A stretch of DNA of 64,000 bases from Rhabditoides inermis (lineage: Eukaryota > Nematoda > Chromadorea > Rhabditida > Rhabditidae): NCBI GenBank assembly GCA_963966185.1, contig CAWZYM010000024.1:1-64000 (forward strand), written 5' to 3'. Below the pieces are notes generated by a model that saw only the letters and a list, made by a program, of their open reading frames with translations, did not search any database and was not told the DNA's origin. Each line of letters starts with the position of its first letter. The stretch's first letter is position 1. Below, in pieces: positions 34,028 through 47,345 of this stretch. Position numbers and translations under genes: made by a program.

Positions 34028-37000
34028 TAGAGAGAGGTGGGCAAGACTGATAGATCCTCTCATTCGAGGGCAAAGTTATGATGAAACTCGAGAATTCCCT
34101 AAGGCGACAAGTTTGATTACCAGCCGGGCCGCCCGGAATCGTGCGAGAGGCAGGGGGTAGAAAGAGAGAGGTGGGCAAGAATGTCAGATCCTCTCATTCG
34201 AGGGCAAAGTTATGATGAAACTCGAGTATTCCCTAAGGCGCCAAGTTTGATTACCAGCCGGGCCGCCAGGAATCGTGCGAGAGGCAGGGGGTAGAAAGAG
34301 AGAGAGGTGGGCAAGACTGATAGATCCTCTCATTCGAGGGCAAAGTTATGATGAAACTCGAGTATTCCCTAAGGCGCCAAGTTTGATTACCAGCCGGGCC
34401 GCCAGGAATCGTGCGAGAGGCAGGGGGTAGAAAGAGAGAGGTGGGCAAGACTGATAGATCCTCTCATTCGAAGGCAAAGTTATGATGAAACTCGAGTATT
34501 CCCTAAGGCGCCAAGTTTGATTACCAGCCGGGCCGCCAGGAATCGTGCGAGAGGCAGGGGGTAGAAAGAGAGAGGTGGGCAAGACTGAGATCCTCTCATT
34601 CGAGGACAAAGTTATGATGAAACTCGAGTATTCCCTAAGGCGCCAAGTTTGATTACCAGCCGGGCCGCCAGGAATCGTGCGAGATGCAGGGGTAGAAAGA
34701 GAGAGGTGGGCAAGACTGATAGATCCTCTCATTCGAGGGCAAAGTTATGATGAAACTCGAGTATTCCCTAAGGCGCCAAGTTTGATTACCAGCCGGGCCG
34801 CCAGGAATCGTGCGAGAGGCAGGGGGTAGAAAGATAGAGGTGGGCAAGACTGATAGATCCTCTCATTCGAGGGCAAAGTCATGATAAAACTCGAGTATTC
34901 CCTAAGGCGCCAAGTTTGATTACCAGCCGGGCCTCCAGGAATCGTGCGAGAGGCAGGGGGTAGAAAGAGAGAGAGGTGGGCAAGACTGATAGATCCTCTC
35001 ATTCGAGGGCAAAGTTATGATGAAACTCGAGTATTCCCTAAGGCGCCAAGTTTGATTACCAGCCGAGCCGCCAGGAATCGTGCGAGAGGCAGGGGGTAGA
35101 AAGAGAAAGAGGTGGGCAAGACTGATAGATCCTCTCATTCGAGGGCAAAGTTATGATGAAACTCGAGTATTCCCTAAGGCGCCAAGTGTGATTACCAGCC
35201 GGGCCGCCAGGAATCGTGCGAGAGGCAGGGGGTAGAAAGAGAGAGAGGTGGGCAAGACTGATAGATCCTCTCATTCGAGGGCAAAGTTATGATGAAACTC
35301 GAGTATTCCATAAGGCGCCAAGTTTGATTACCAGCCGGGCCGCCAGGAATCGTGCGAGAGGCAGGGGGTAGAAAGAGAGAGGTGGGCAAGACTGATAGAT
35401 CCTCTCATTCGAGGGCAAAGTTATGATGAAACTCGAGTATTCCCTAAGGCGCCAAGTTTGATTACCAGCCGGGCCGCCAGGAATCGTTCGAGAGGCAGGG
35501 GGTAGAAAGAGAGAGGTGGGCAAGACTGATAGATCCTCTCATTCGAGGGCAAAGTTATGATGAAACTCGAGTATTCCCTAAGGCGCCAAGTTTGATTACC
35601 AGCCGGGCCGCCAGGAATCGTGCGAGAGGCAGGGGGTAGAAAGAGAGAGGTGGGCAAGACTGAGATCCTCTCATTCGAGGGCAGAGTTATGATGAAACTC
35701 GAGTATTCCATAAGGCGCCAAGTTTGATTACCAGCCGGGCCGCCAGGAATCGTGCGAGAGGCAGGGGGTAGAAAGAGAGAGGTGGGCAAGACTGATAGAT
35801 CCTCTCATTCGAGGGCAAAGTTATGATGAAACTCGAGTATTCCCTAAGGCGCCAAGTTTGATTACCAGCCGGGCCGCCAGGAATCGTGCGAGAGGCAGGG
35901 GGTAGAAAGAGAGAGAGGTGGGCAAGACTGATAGATCCTCTCATTCGAGGGCAAAGTTATGATGAAACTCGAGTATTCCATAAGGCGCCAAGTTTGATTA
36001 CCAGCCGGGCCGCCAGGAATCGTGCGAGAGGCAGGGGGTAGAAAGAGAGAGAGGTGGGCAAGACTGATAGATCCTCTCATTCGAGGGCAAAGTTATGATG
36101 AAACTCGAGTATTCCCTAAGGCGCCAAGTTTGATTACCAGCCGGGCCGCCAGGAATCGTGCGAGAGGGAGGGGGTAGAAAGAGAGAGAGGTGGGCAAGAC
36201 TGATAGATCCTCTCATTCGAGGGCAAAGTTATGATGAAACTCGAGTATTCCCTAAGGCGCCAAGTGTGATTACCAGCCGGGCCGCCAGGAATCGTGCGAG
36301 AGGCAGGGGGTAGAAAGAGAGAGAGGTGGGCAAGACTGATAGATCCTCTCATTCGAGGGCAAAGTTATGATGAAACTCGAGTATTCCATAAGGCGCCAAG
36401 TTTGATTACCAGCCGGGCCGCCAGGAATCGTGCGAGAGGCAGGGGGTAGAAAGAGAGAGAGGTGGGCAAGACTGATAGATCCTCTCATTCGAGGGCAAAG
36501 TTATGATGAAACTCGAGTATTCCCTAAGGCGCCAAGTTTGATTACCAGCCGGGCCGCCAGGAATCGTGCGAGAGGGAGGGGGTAGAAAGAGAGAGAGGTG
36601 GGCAAGACTGATAGATCCTCTCATTCGAGGGCAAAGTTATGATGAAACTCGAGTATTCCCTAAGGCGCCAAGTGTGATTACCAGCCGGGCCGCCAGGAAT
36701 CGTGCGAGAGGCAGGGGGTAGAAAGAGAGAGGTGGGCAAGACTGAGATCCTCTCATTCGAGGGCAAAGTTATGATGAAACTCGAGTATTCCATAAGGCGC
36801 CAAGTTTGATTACCAGCCGGGCCGCCAGGAATCGTGCGAGAGGCAGGGGGTAGAAAGAGAGAGGTGGGCAAGACTGATAGATCCTCTCATTCGAGGGCAA
36901 AGTTATGATGAAACTCGAGTATTCCCTAAGGCGCCAAGTTTGATTACCAGCCGGGCCGCCAGGAATCGTTCGAGAGGCAGGGGGTAGAAAGAGAGAGGTG

Positions 37001-39725
37001 GGCAAGACTGATAGATCCTCTCATTCGAGGGCAAAGTTATGATGAAACTCGAGTATTCCCTAAGGCGCCAAGTTTGATTACCAGCCGGGCCGCCAGGAAT
37101 CGTGCGAGAGGCAGGGGGTAGAAAGAGAGAGGTGGGCAAGACTGAGATCCTCTCATTCGAGGGCAGAGTTATGATGAAACTCGAGTATTCCATAAGGCGC
37201 CAAGTTTGATTACCAGCCGGGCCGCCAGGAATCGTGCGAGAGGCAGGGGGTAGAAAGAGAGAGGTGGGCAAGACTGATAGATCCTCTCATTCGAGGGCAA
37301 AGTTATGATGAAACTCGAGTATTCCCTAAGGCGCCAAGTTTGATTACCAGCCGGACCGCCAGGAATCGTGCGAGAGGCAGGGGGTAGAAAGAGAGAGAGG
37401 TGGGCAAGACTGATAGATCCTCTCATTCGAGGGCAAAGTTATGATGAAACTCGAGTATTCCATAAGGCGCCAAGTTTGATTACCAGCCGGGCCGCCAGGA
37501 ATCGTGCGAGAGGCAGGGGGTAGAAAGAGAGAGAGGTGGGCAAGACTGATAGATCCTCTCATTCGAGGGCAAAGTTATGATGAAACTCGAGTATTCCCTA
37601 AGGCGCCAAGTTTGATTACCAGCCGGGCCGCCAGGAATCGTGCGAGAGGGAGGGGGTAGAAAGAGAGAGAGGTGGGCAAGACTGATAGATCCTCTCATTC
37701 GAGGGCAAAGTTATGATGAAACTCGAGTATTCCCTAAGGCGCCAAGTTTGATTACCAGCCGGGCCGCCAGGAATCGTGCGAGAGGCAGGGGGTATAAAGA
37801 GAGAGAGGTGGGCAAGACTGATAGATCCTCTCATTCGAGGGCAAAGTTATGATGAAACTCGAGTATTCCTTAAGGCGCCAAGTTTGATTACCAGCCGGGC
37901 CGCCAGGAATCGTGCGAGAGGCAGGGGGTAGAAAGAGAGAGAGGTGGGCAAGACTGATAGATCCTCTCATTCGAGGGCAAAGTTATGATGAAACTCGAGT
38001 ATTCCCTAAGGCGCCAAGTTTGATTACCAGCCGGGCCGCCAGGAATCGTGCGAGAGGCAGGGGGTAGAAAGAGAGAGGTGGGCAAGACTGATGGATCCTC
38101 TCATTCGAAGGCAAAGTTATGATGAAACTCGAGTATTCCCTAAGGCGCCAAGTTTGATTACCAGCCGTGCCGCCAGGAATCGTGCGAGAGGCAGGGGTAG
38201 AAAGAGAGAGGTGGGCAAGACTGAGATCCTCTCATTCGAGGACAAAGTTATGATGAAACTCGAGTATTCCCTAAGGCGCCAAGTTTGATTACCAGCCGGG
38301 CCGCCAGGAATCGTGCGAGATGCAGGGGTAGAAAGAGAGAGGTGGGCAAGACTGATAGATCCTCTCATTCGAGGGCAAAGTTATGATGAAACTCGAGTAT
38401 TCCCTAAGGCGCCAAGTTTGATTACCAGCCGGGCCGCCAGGAATCGTGCGAGAGGCAGGGGGTAGAAAGAGAGAGGTGGGCAAGACTGAGATCCTCTCAT
38501 TCGAGGGCAAAGTTATGATGAAACTCGAGTATTCCCTAAGGCGCCAAGTTTGATTACCAGCCGGGCCGCCAGGAATCGTGCGAGAGGCAGGGGGTAGAAA
38601 GAGAGAGAGGTGGGCAAGACTGATAGATCCTCTCATTCGAGGGCAAAGTTATGATGAAACTCGAGTATTCCCTAAGGCGCCAAGTTTGATTACCAGCCGG
38701 GCCGCCAGGAATCGTGCGAGAGGCAGGGGGTAGAAAGAGAGAGAGGTGGGCAAGACTGATAGATCCTCTCATTCGAGGGCAAAGTTATGATGAAACTCGA
38801 GTATTCCCTAAGGCGCCAAGTTTGATTACCAGCCGGGCCGCCAGGAATCGTGCGAGAGGCAGGGGGTAGAAAGAGAGAGAGGTGGGCAAGACTGATAGAT
38901 CCTCTCATTCGAGGGCAAAGTTATGATGAAACTCGAGTATTCCCTAAGGCGCCAAGTTTGATTACCAGCCGGGCCGCCAGGAATCGTGCGAGAGGCAGGG
39001 GGTAGAGAGAGGTGGGCAAGACTGATAGATCCTCTCATTCGAGGGCAAAGTTATGATGAAACTCGAGTATTCCTAAGGCGCCAAGTTTGATTACCAGCCG
39101 GGCCGCCAGGAATCGTGCGAGAGGCAGGGGGTAGAAAGAGAGAGGTGGGCAAGACTGATAGATCCTCTCATTCGAGGGCAAAGTTATGATGAAACTCGAG
39201 TATTCCCTAAGGCGCCAAGTTTGATTACCAGCCGGGCCGCCAGGAATCGTGCGAGAGGCAGGGGGTAGAAAGAGAGAGTGGGCAAGACTGATAGATCCTC
39301 TCATTCGAGGGCAAAGTTATGATGAAACTCGAGTATTCCCTAAGGCGCCAAGTTTGATTACCAGCCGGGCCGCCAGGAATCGTGCGAGAGGCAGGGGGTA
39401 GAAAGAGAGAGGTGGGCAAGACTGATAGATCCATAGATCCTCTCATTCGAGGGCAAAGTTATGATGAAACTCGAGTATTCCCTAAGGCGCCAAGATTGAT
39501 TACCAGCCGGGCCGCCAGGAATCGTGCGAGAGGCAGGGGTAGAAAGAGAGAGGTGGGCAAGACTGAGATCCTCTCATTCGAGGACAAAGTTATGATGAAA
39601 CTCGAGTATTCCCTAAGGCGCCAAGTTTGATTACCAGCCGGGCCGCCAGGAATCGTGCGAGAGGCAGGGGGTAGAAAGAGAGAGAGGTGGGCAAGACTGA
39701 TAGATCCTCTCATTCGAGGGCAAAG

Positions 39726-40932
39726 TTATGATGAAACTCGAGTATTCCCTAAGGCGCCAAGTTTGATTACCAGCCGGGCCGCCAGGAATCGTGCGAGAGG
39801 CAGGGGGTAGAAAGAGAGAGGTGGGCAAGACTGATAGATCCTCTCATTCGAAGGCAAAGTTATGATGAAACTCGAGTATTCCCTAAGGCGCCAAGTTTGA
39901 TTACCAGCCGGGCCGCCAGGAATCGTGCGAGAGGCAGGGGGTAGAAAGAGAGAGGTGGGCAAGACTGAGATCCTCTCATTCGAGGACAAAGTTATGATGA
40001 AACTCGAGTATTCCCTAAGGCGCCAAGTTTGATTACCAGCCGGGCCGCCAGGAATCGTGCGAGATGCAGGGGTAGAAAGAGAGAGGTGGGCAAGACTGAT
40101 AGATCCTCTCATTCGAGGGCAAAGTTATGATGAAACTCGAGTATTCCCTAAGGCGCCAAGTTTGATTACCAGCCGGGCCGCCAGGAATCGTGCGAGAGGC
40201 AGGGGGTAGAAAGATAGAGGTGGGCAAGACTGATAGATCCTCTCATTCGAGGGCAAAGTTATGATAAAACTCGAGTATTCCCTAAGGCGCCAAGTTTGAT
40301 TACCAGCCGGGCCGCCAGGAATCGTGCGAGAGGCAGGGGGTAGAAAGAGAGAGAGGTGGGCAAGACTGATAGATCCTCTCATTCGAGGGCAAAGTTATGA
40401 TGAAACTCGAGTATTCCCTAAGGCGCCAAGTTTGATTACCAGCCGAGCCGCCAGGAATCGTGCGAGAGGCAGGGGGTAGAAAGAGAAAGAGGTGGGCAAG
40501 ACTGATAGATCCTCTCATTCGAGGGCAAAGTTATGATGAAACTCGAGTATTCCCTAAGGCGCCAAGTGTGATTACCAGCCGGGCCGCCAGGAATCGTGCG
40601 AGAGGCAGGGGGTAGAAAGAGAGAGGTGGGCAAGACTGAGATCCTCTCATTCGAGGGCAAAGTTATGATGAAACTCGAGTATTCCATAAGGCGCCAAGTT
40701 TGATTACCAGCCGGGCCGCCAGGAATCGTGCGAGAGGCAGGGGGTAGAAAGAGAGAGGTGGGCAAGACTGATAGATCCTCTCATTCGAGGGCAAAGTTAT
40801 GATGAAACTCGAGTATTCCCTAAGGCGCCAAGTTTGATTACCAGCCGGGCCGCCAGGAATCGTGCGAGAGGCAGGGGGTAGAAAGAGAGAGAGGTGGGCA
40901 AGACTGATAGATCCTCTCATTCGAGGGCAAAG
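39726..40932 (+). repeat. 1207-bp doublet inside the 8749-bp unit, copy 1a
   Basis: Nine monomers with ATTCGAAGGC, GAGGACAAAG, GATGCAGGGG, AAAGATAGAGG, CAAGTGTGATT and GTATTCCATAAGG in order. The series repeats directly at 40933 (+1207), with AGCCGAGCC in copy a and AGCCGGGCC in copy b. The same doublet is at 48475 and 49682. Confidence 0.84.
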
Positions 40933-42139
40933 TTATGATGAAACTCGAGTATTCCCTAAGGCGCCAAGTTTGATTACCAGCCGGGCCGCCAGGAATCGTG
41001 CGAGAGGCAGGGGGTAGAAAGAGAGAGGTGGGCAAGACTGATAGATCCTCTCATTCGAAGGCAAAGTTATGATGAAACTCGAGTATTCCCTAAGGCGCCA
41101 AGTTTGATTACCAGCCGGGCCGCCAGGAATCGTGCGAGAGGCAGGGGGTAGAAAGAGAGAGGTGGGCAAGACTGAGATCCTCTCATTCGAGGACAAAGTT
41201 ATGATGAAACTCGAGTATTCCCTAAGGCGCCAAGTTTGATTACCAGCCGGGCCGCCAGGAATCGTGCGAGATGCAGGGGTAGAAAGAGAGAGGTGGGCAA
41301 GACTGATAGATCCTCTCATTCGAGGGCAAAGTTATGATGAAACTCGAGTATTCCCTAAGGCGCCAAGTTTGATTACCAGCCGGGCCGCCAGGAATCGTGC
41401 GAGAGGCAGGGGGTAGAAAGATAGAGGTGGGCAAGACTGATAGATCCTCTCATTCGAGGGCAAAGTTATGATAAAACTCGAGTATTCCCTAAGGCGCCAA
41501 GTTTGATTACCAGCCGGGCCGCCAGGAATCGTGCGAGAGGCAGGGGGTAGAAAGAGAGAGAGGTGGGCAAGACTGATAGATCCTCTCATTCGAGGGCAAA
41601 GTTATGATGAAACTCGAGTATTCCCTAAGGCGCCAAGTTTGATTACCAGCCGGGCCGCCAGGAATCGTGCGAGAGGCAGGGGGTAGAAAGAGAAAGAGGT
41701 GGGCAAGACTGATAGATCCTCTCATTCGAGGGCAAAGTTATGATGAAACTCGAGTATTCCCTAAGGCGCCAAGTGTGATTACCAGCCGGGCCGCCAGGAA
41801 TCGTGCGAGAGGCAGGGGGTAGAAAGAGAGAGGTGGGCAAGACTGAGATCCTCTCATTCGAGGGCAAAGTTATGATGAAACTCGAGTATTCCATAAGGCG
41901 CCAAGTTTGATTACCAGCCGGGCCGCCAGGAATCGTGCGAGAGGCAGGGGGTAGAAAGAGAGAGGTGGGCAAGACTGATAGATCCTCTCATTCGAGGGCA
42001 AAGTTATGATGAAACTCGAGTATTCCCTAAGGCGCCAAGTTTGATTACCAGCCGGGCCGCCAGGAATCGTGCGAGAGGCAGGGGGTAGAAAGAGAGAGAG
42101 GTGGGCAAGACTGATAGATCCTCTCATTCGAGGGCAAAG
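40933..42139 (+). repeat. 1207-bp doublet inside the 8749-bp unit, copy 1b
   Basis: Second half of the doublet. It is distinguished from copy 1a by AGCCGGGCC in the GAGAAAGAGG monomer and followed by the CTCGAGTTTTCCC monomer. That a/b difference is kept in both 8.75-kb copies, so the doublet predates the larger duplication. Confidence 0.84.
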
Positions 42140-45100
42140 TTATGATGAAACTCGAGTTTTCCCTAAGGCGCCAAGTTTGATTACCAGCCGGGCCGCCAGG
42201 AATCGTGCGAGAGGCAGGGGGTAGAAAGAGAGAGGTGGGCAAGACTGATAGATCCTCTCATTCGAGGGCAAAGTTATGATGAAACTCGAGTATTCCCTAA
42301 GGCGCCAAGTTTGATTACCAGCCGGGCCGCCAGGAATCGTGCGAGAGGCAGGGGGTAGAAAGAGAGAGGTGGGCAAGACTGATAGATCCTCTCATTCGAG
42401 GGCAAAGTTATGATGAAACTCGAGTATTCCCTAAGGCGCCAAGTTTGATTACCAGCCGGGCCGCCAGGAATCGTGCGAGATGCAGGGGTAGAAAGAGAGA
42501 GGTGGGCAAGACTGATAGATCCTCTCATTCGAGGGCAAAGTTATGATGAAACTCGAGTATTCCCTAAGGCGCCAAGTTTGATTACCAGCCGGGCCGCCAG
42601 GAATCGTGCGAGAGGCAGGGGGTAGAAAGATAGAGGTGGGCAAGACTGATAGATCCTCTCATTCGAGGGCAAAGTTATGATAAAACTCGAGTATTCCCTA
42701 AGGTGCCATTTTTGATTACCAGCCGGGCCGCCAGGAATCGTGCGAGAGGCAGGGGGTAGAAAGAGAGAGAGGTGGGCAAGACTGATAGATCCTCTCATTC
42801 GAGGGCAAAGTTATGATGAAACTCGAGTATTCCCTAAGGCGCCAAGTTTGATTACCAGCCGGGCCGCCAGGAATCGTGCGAGAGGCAGGGGGTAGAAAGA
42901 GAGAGAGGTGGGCAAGACTGATAGATCCTCTCATTCGAGGGCAAAGTTATGATGAAACTCGAGTATTCCCTAAGGCGCCAAGTTTGATTACCAGCCGGGC
43001 CGCCAGGAATCGTGCGAGAGGGAGGGGGTAGAAAGAGAGAGAGGTGGGCAAGACTGATAGATCCTCTCATTCGAGGGCAAAGTTATGATGAAACTCGAGT
43101 ATTCCCTAAGGCGCCAAGTTTGATTACCAGCCGGGCCGCCAGGAATCGTGCGAGAGGCAGGGGGTAGAAAGAGAGAGAGGTGGGCAAGACTGATAGATCC
43201 TCTCATTCGAGGGCAAAGTTATGATGAAACTCGAGTATTCCCTAAGGCGCCAAGTTTGATTACCAGCCGGGCCGCCAGGAATCGTGCGAGAGGCAGGGGG
43301 TAGAGAGAGGTGGGCAAGACTGATAGATCCTCTCATTCGAGGGCAAAGTTATGATGAAACTCGAGAATTCCCTAAGGCGCCAAGTTTGATTACCATCCGG
43401 GCCGCCAGGAATCGTGCGAGAGGCAGGGGTAGAAAGAGAGAGGCGGGCAAGACTGATAGATCCATAGATCCTCTCATTCGAGGGCAAAGTTATGATGAAA
43501 CTCGAGTATTCCCTAAGGCGCCAAGATTTATTACCAGCCGGGCCGCCAGGAATCGTGCGAGAGGCAGGGGGTAGAAAGAGAGAGGTGGGAAGACTGAGAT
43601 CCTCTCATTCGAGGACAAAGTTATGATGAAACTCGAGTATTCCCTAAGGCGCCAAGTTTAATTACCAGCCGGGCCGCCAGGAATCGTGCGAGAGGCAGGG
43701 GGTAGAAAGAGAGAGAGGTGGGCAAGACTGATAGATCCTCTCATTCGAGGGCAAAGTTATGATGAAACTCGAGTATTCCCTAAGGCGCCAAGTTTGATTA
43801 CCAGCCGGGCCGCCAGGAATCGTGCGAGAGGCAGGGGGTAGAAAGAGAGAGGTGGGCAAGACTGATAGATCCTCTCATTCGAGGGCAAAGTTATGATGAA
43901 ACTCGAGTATTCCCTAAGGCGCCAAGTTTGATTACCAGCCGGGCCGCCAGGAATCGTGCGAGAGGCAGGGGGTAGAAAGAGAGAGAGGTGGGCAAGACTG
44001 ATAGATCCTCTCATTCGAGGGCAAAGTTATGATGAAACTCGAGTATTCCCTAAGGCGCCAAGTTTGATTACCAGCCGGGCCGCCAGGAATCGTGCGAGAG
44101 GCAGGGGTAGAAAGAGAGAGGTGGGCAAGACTGATAGATCCATAGATCCTCTCAATCGAGGGCAAAGTTATGATGAAACTCGAGTATTCCCTAAGCTAAG
44201 GCGCCAAGATTGATTACCAGCCGGGCCGCCAGGAATCGTGCGAGAGGCAGGGGGTAGAAAGAGAGAGGTGGGCAAGACTGAGATCCTCTCACTTGAGGGC
44301 AAAGTTATGATGAAACTCGAGTATTCCCTAAGGCGCCAAGTTTGATTACCAGCCGGGCCGCCAGGAATCGTGCGAGAGGCAGGGGGTAGAAAGAGAGAGG
44401 TGGGCAAGACTGAGATCCTCTCTCATTCGAGGGCAAAGTTATGATGAAACTCGAGTATTCCCTAAGGCGCCAAGTTTGATTACCAGCCGGGCCGCCAGGA
44501 ATCGTGCGAGAGGCAGGGGGTAGAAAGAGAGAGGTGGGCAAGACTGAGATCCTCTCATTCGAGGGCAAAGTTATGATGAAACTCGAGTATTCCCTAAGGC
44601 GCCAAGTTTGATTACCAGCCGGGCCGCCAGGAATTGTGCGAGAGGCAGGGGGTAGAAAGAGAGAGGTGGGCAAGACTGAGATCCTCTCATTCGAGGGCAA
44701 AGTTATGATGGAACTCGAGTATTCCCTAAGGCGCCAAGTTTGATTACCAGCCGGGCCGCCAGGAATCGTGCGAGAGGCAGGGGGTAGAAAGAGAGAGGTG
44801 GGCAAGACTGATAGATCCTCTCATTCGAGGGCAAAGTTATGATGAAACTCGAGTATTCCCTAAGGCGCCAAGTTTGATTACCAGCCGGGCCGCCAGGAAT
44901 CGTGCGAGAGGCAGGGGGTAGAAAGAGAGAGGTGGGCAAGACTGATAGATCCTCTCATTCGAGGGCAAAGTTATGATGAAACTCGAGTATTCCCTAAGGC
45001 GCCAGGTTTGATTACCAGCCGGGCCGCAAGGAATCGTGCGAGAGGCAGGGGGTAGAAAGAGAGAGAGGTGGGCAAGACTGATAGATCCTCTCATTCGAGG

Positions 45101-47329
45101 GCAAAGTTATGATGAAACTCGAGTATTCCCTAAGGCGCCAAGTTTGATTACCAGCCGGGCCGCCAGGAATTGTGCGAGAGGCAGGGGGTAGAAAGAGAGA
45201 GGTGGGCAAGACTGAGATCCTCTCATTCGAGGGCAAAGTTATGATGAAACTCGAGTATTCCCTAAGGCGCCAAGTTTGATTACCAGCCGGGCCGCCAGGA
45301 ATCGTGCGAGAGGCAGGGGGTAGAAAGAGAGAGGTGGGCAAGACTGATAGATCCTCTCATTCGAAGGCAAAGTTATGATGAAACTCGAGTATTCCCTAAG
45401 GCGCCAAGTTTGATTACCAGCCGGGCCGCCAGGAATCGTGCGAGAGGCAGGGGGTAGAAAGAGAGAAGTGGGCAAGACTGATAGATCCTCTCATTCGAGG
45501 GCAAAGTTATGATGAAACTCGAGTATTCCCTAAGGCGCCAAGTTTGATTACCAGCCGGGCCGCCAGGAATCGTGCGAGAGGCAGGGGGTAGAAAGAGAGA
45601 GGTGGGCAAGACTGATAGATCCTCTCATTCGAGGGCAAAGTTATGATGAAACTCGAGTATTCCCTAAGGCGCCAAGTTTGATTACCAGCCGGGCCGCCAG
45701 GAATCGTGCGAGAGGCAGGGGGTAGAAAGAGAGAGGTGGGCAAGACTGATAGATCCTCTCATTCGAAGGCAAAGTTATGATGAAACTCGAGTATTCCCTA
45801 AGGCGCCAAGTTTGATTACCAGCCGGGCCGCCAGGAATCGTGCGAGAGGCAGGGGGTAGAAAGAGAGAGAGGTGGGCAAGACTGATAGATCCTCTCATTC
45901 GAGGGCAAAGTTATGATGAAACTCGAGTATTCCCTAAGGCGCCAAGATTGAATACCAGCCGGGCCGCCAGGAATCGTGCGAGAGGCAGGGGGTAGAAAGA
46001 GAGAGGTGAGCAAGACTGAGATCCTCTCATTCGAGGGCAAAGTTATGATGAAACTCGAGTATTCCCTAAGGCGCCAAGTTTGATTACCAGCCGGGCCGCC
46101 AGGAATCGTGCGAGAGGCAGGGGGTAGAAAGAGAGAGAGGTGGGCAAGACTGATAGATCCTCTCATTCGAGGGCAAAGTTATGATGAAACTCGAGTATTC
46201 CTTAAGGCGCCAAGTTTGATTACCAGCCGGGCCGCCAGGAATCGTGCGAGAGGCAGGGGGTAGAAAGAGAGAGAGGTGGGCAAGACTGATAGATCCTCTC
46301 ATTCGAGGGCAAAGTTATGATGAAACTCGAGTATTCCCTAAGGCGCCAAGTTTGATTACCAGCCGGGCCGCCAGGAATCGTGCGAGAGGCAGGGGGTAGA
46401 AAGAGAGAGGTGGGCAAGACTGATAGATCCTCTCATTCGAAGGCAAAGTTATGATGAAACTCGAGTATTCCCTAAGGCGCCAAGTTTGATTACCAGCCGG
46501 GCCGCCAGGAATCGTGCGAGAGGCAGGGGGTAGAAAGAGAGAGGTGGGCAAGACTGAGATCCTCTCATTCGAGGACAAAGTTATGATGAAACTCGAGTAT
46601 TCCCTAAGGCGCCAAGTTTGATTACCAGCCGGGCCGCCAGGAATCGTGCGAGATGCAGGGGTAGAAAGAGAGAGGTGGGCAAGACTGATAGATCCTCTCA
46701 TTCGAGGGCAAAGTTATGATGAAACTCGAGTATTCCCTAAGGCGCCAAGTTTGATTACCAGCCGGGCCGCCAGGAATCGTGCGAGAGGCAGGGGGTAGAA
46801 AGAGAGAGGTGGGCAAGACTGAGATCCTCTCATTCGAGGGCAAAGTTATGATGAAACTCGAGTATTCCATAAGGCGCCAAGTTTGATTACCAGCCGGGCC
46901 GCCAGGAATCGTGCGAGAGGCAGGGGGTAGAAAGAGAGAGAGGTGGGCAAGACTGATAGATCCTCTCATTCGAGGGCAAAGTTATGATGAAACTCGAGTA
47001 TTCCCTAAGGCGCCAAGTTTGATTACCAGCCGGGCCGCCAGGAATCGTGCGAGAGGGAGGGGGTAGAAAGAGAGAGAGGTGGGCAAGACTGATAGATCCT
47101 CTCATTCGAGGGCAAAGTTATGATGAAACTCGAGTATTCCCTAAGGCGCCAAGTTTGATTACCAGCCGGGCCGCCAGGAATCGTGCGAGAGGCAGGGGGT
47201 AGAAAGAGAGAGAGGTGGGCAAGACTGATAGATCCTCTCATTCGAGGGCAAAGTTATGATGAAACTCGAGTATTCCCTAAGGCGCCAAGTTTGATTACCA
47301 GCCGGGCCGCCAGGAATCGTGCGAGAGGC

Positions 47330-47345
47330 GGGGGGGGGGGGGGGG
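47330..47345 (+). repeat. G16 tract
   Basis: 16 G, followed by an EcoRI-bearing end and an AATGTCAG monomer, the usual order. Confidence 0.95.

Larger units (their letters stand above)
30856..38090 (+). repeat. ~9.44-kb higher-order unit carrying the element, copy B (partial)
   Basis: Matches 21414 to about 28520. One extra 132-bp monomer containing GGGCAGAGTTATG (near 35682) moves the offset from 9438 to about 9570. The rare GGGGGTATAAAG monomer at 28222 is found again at 37792. Homology becomes less exact near 38.1 kb, where ATGGATCC and CCGTGCCGCC are private. Confidence 0.84.
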
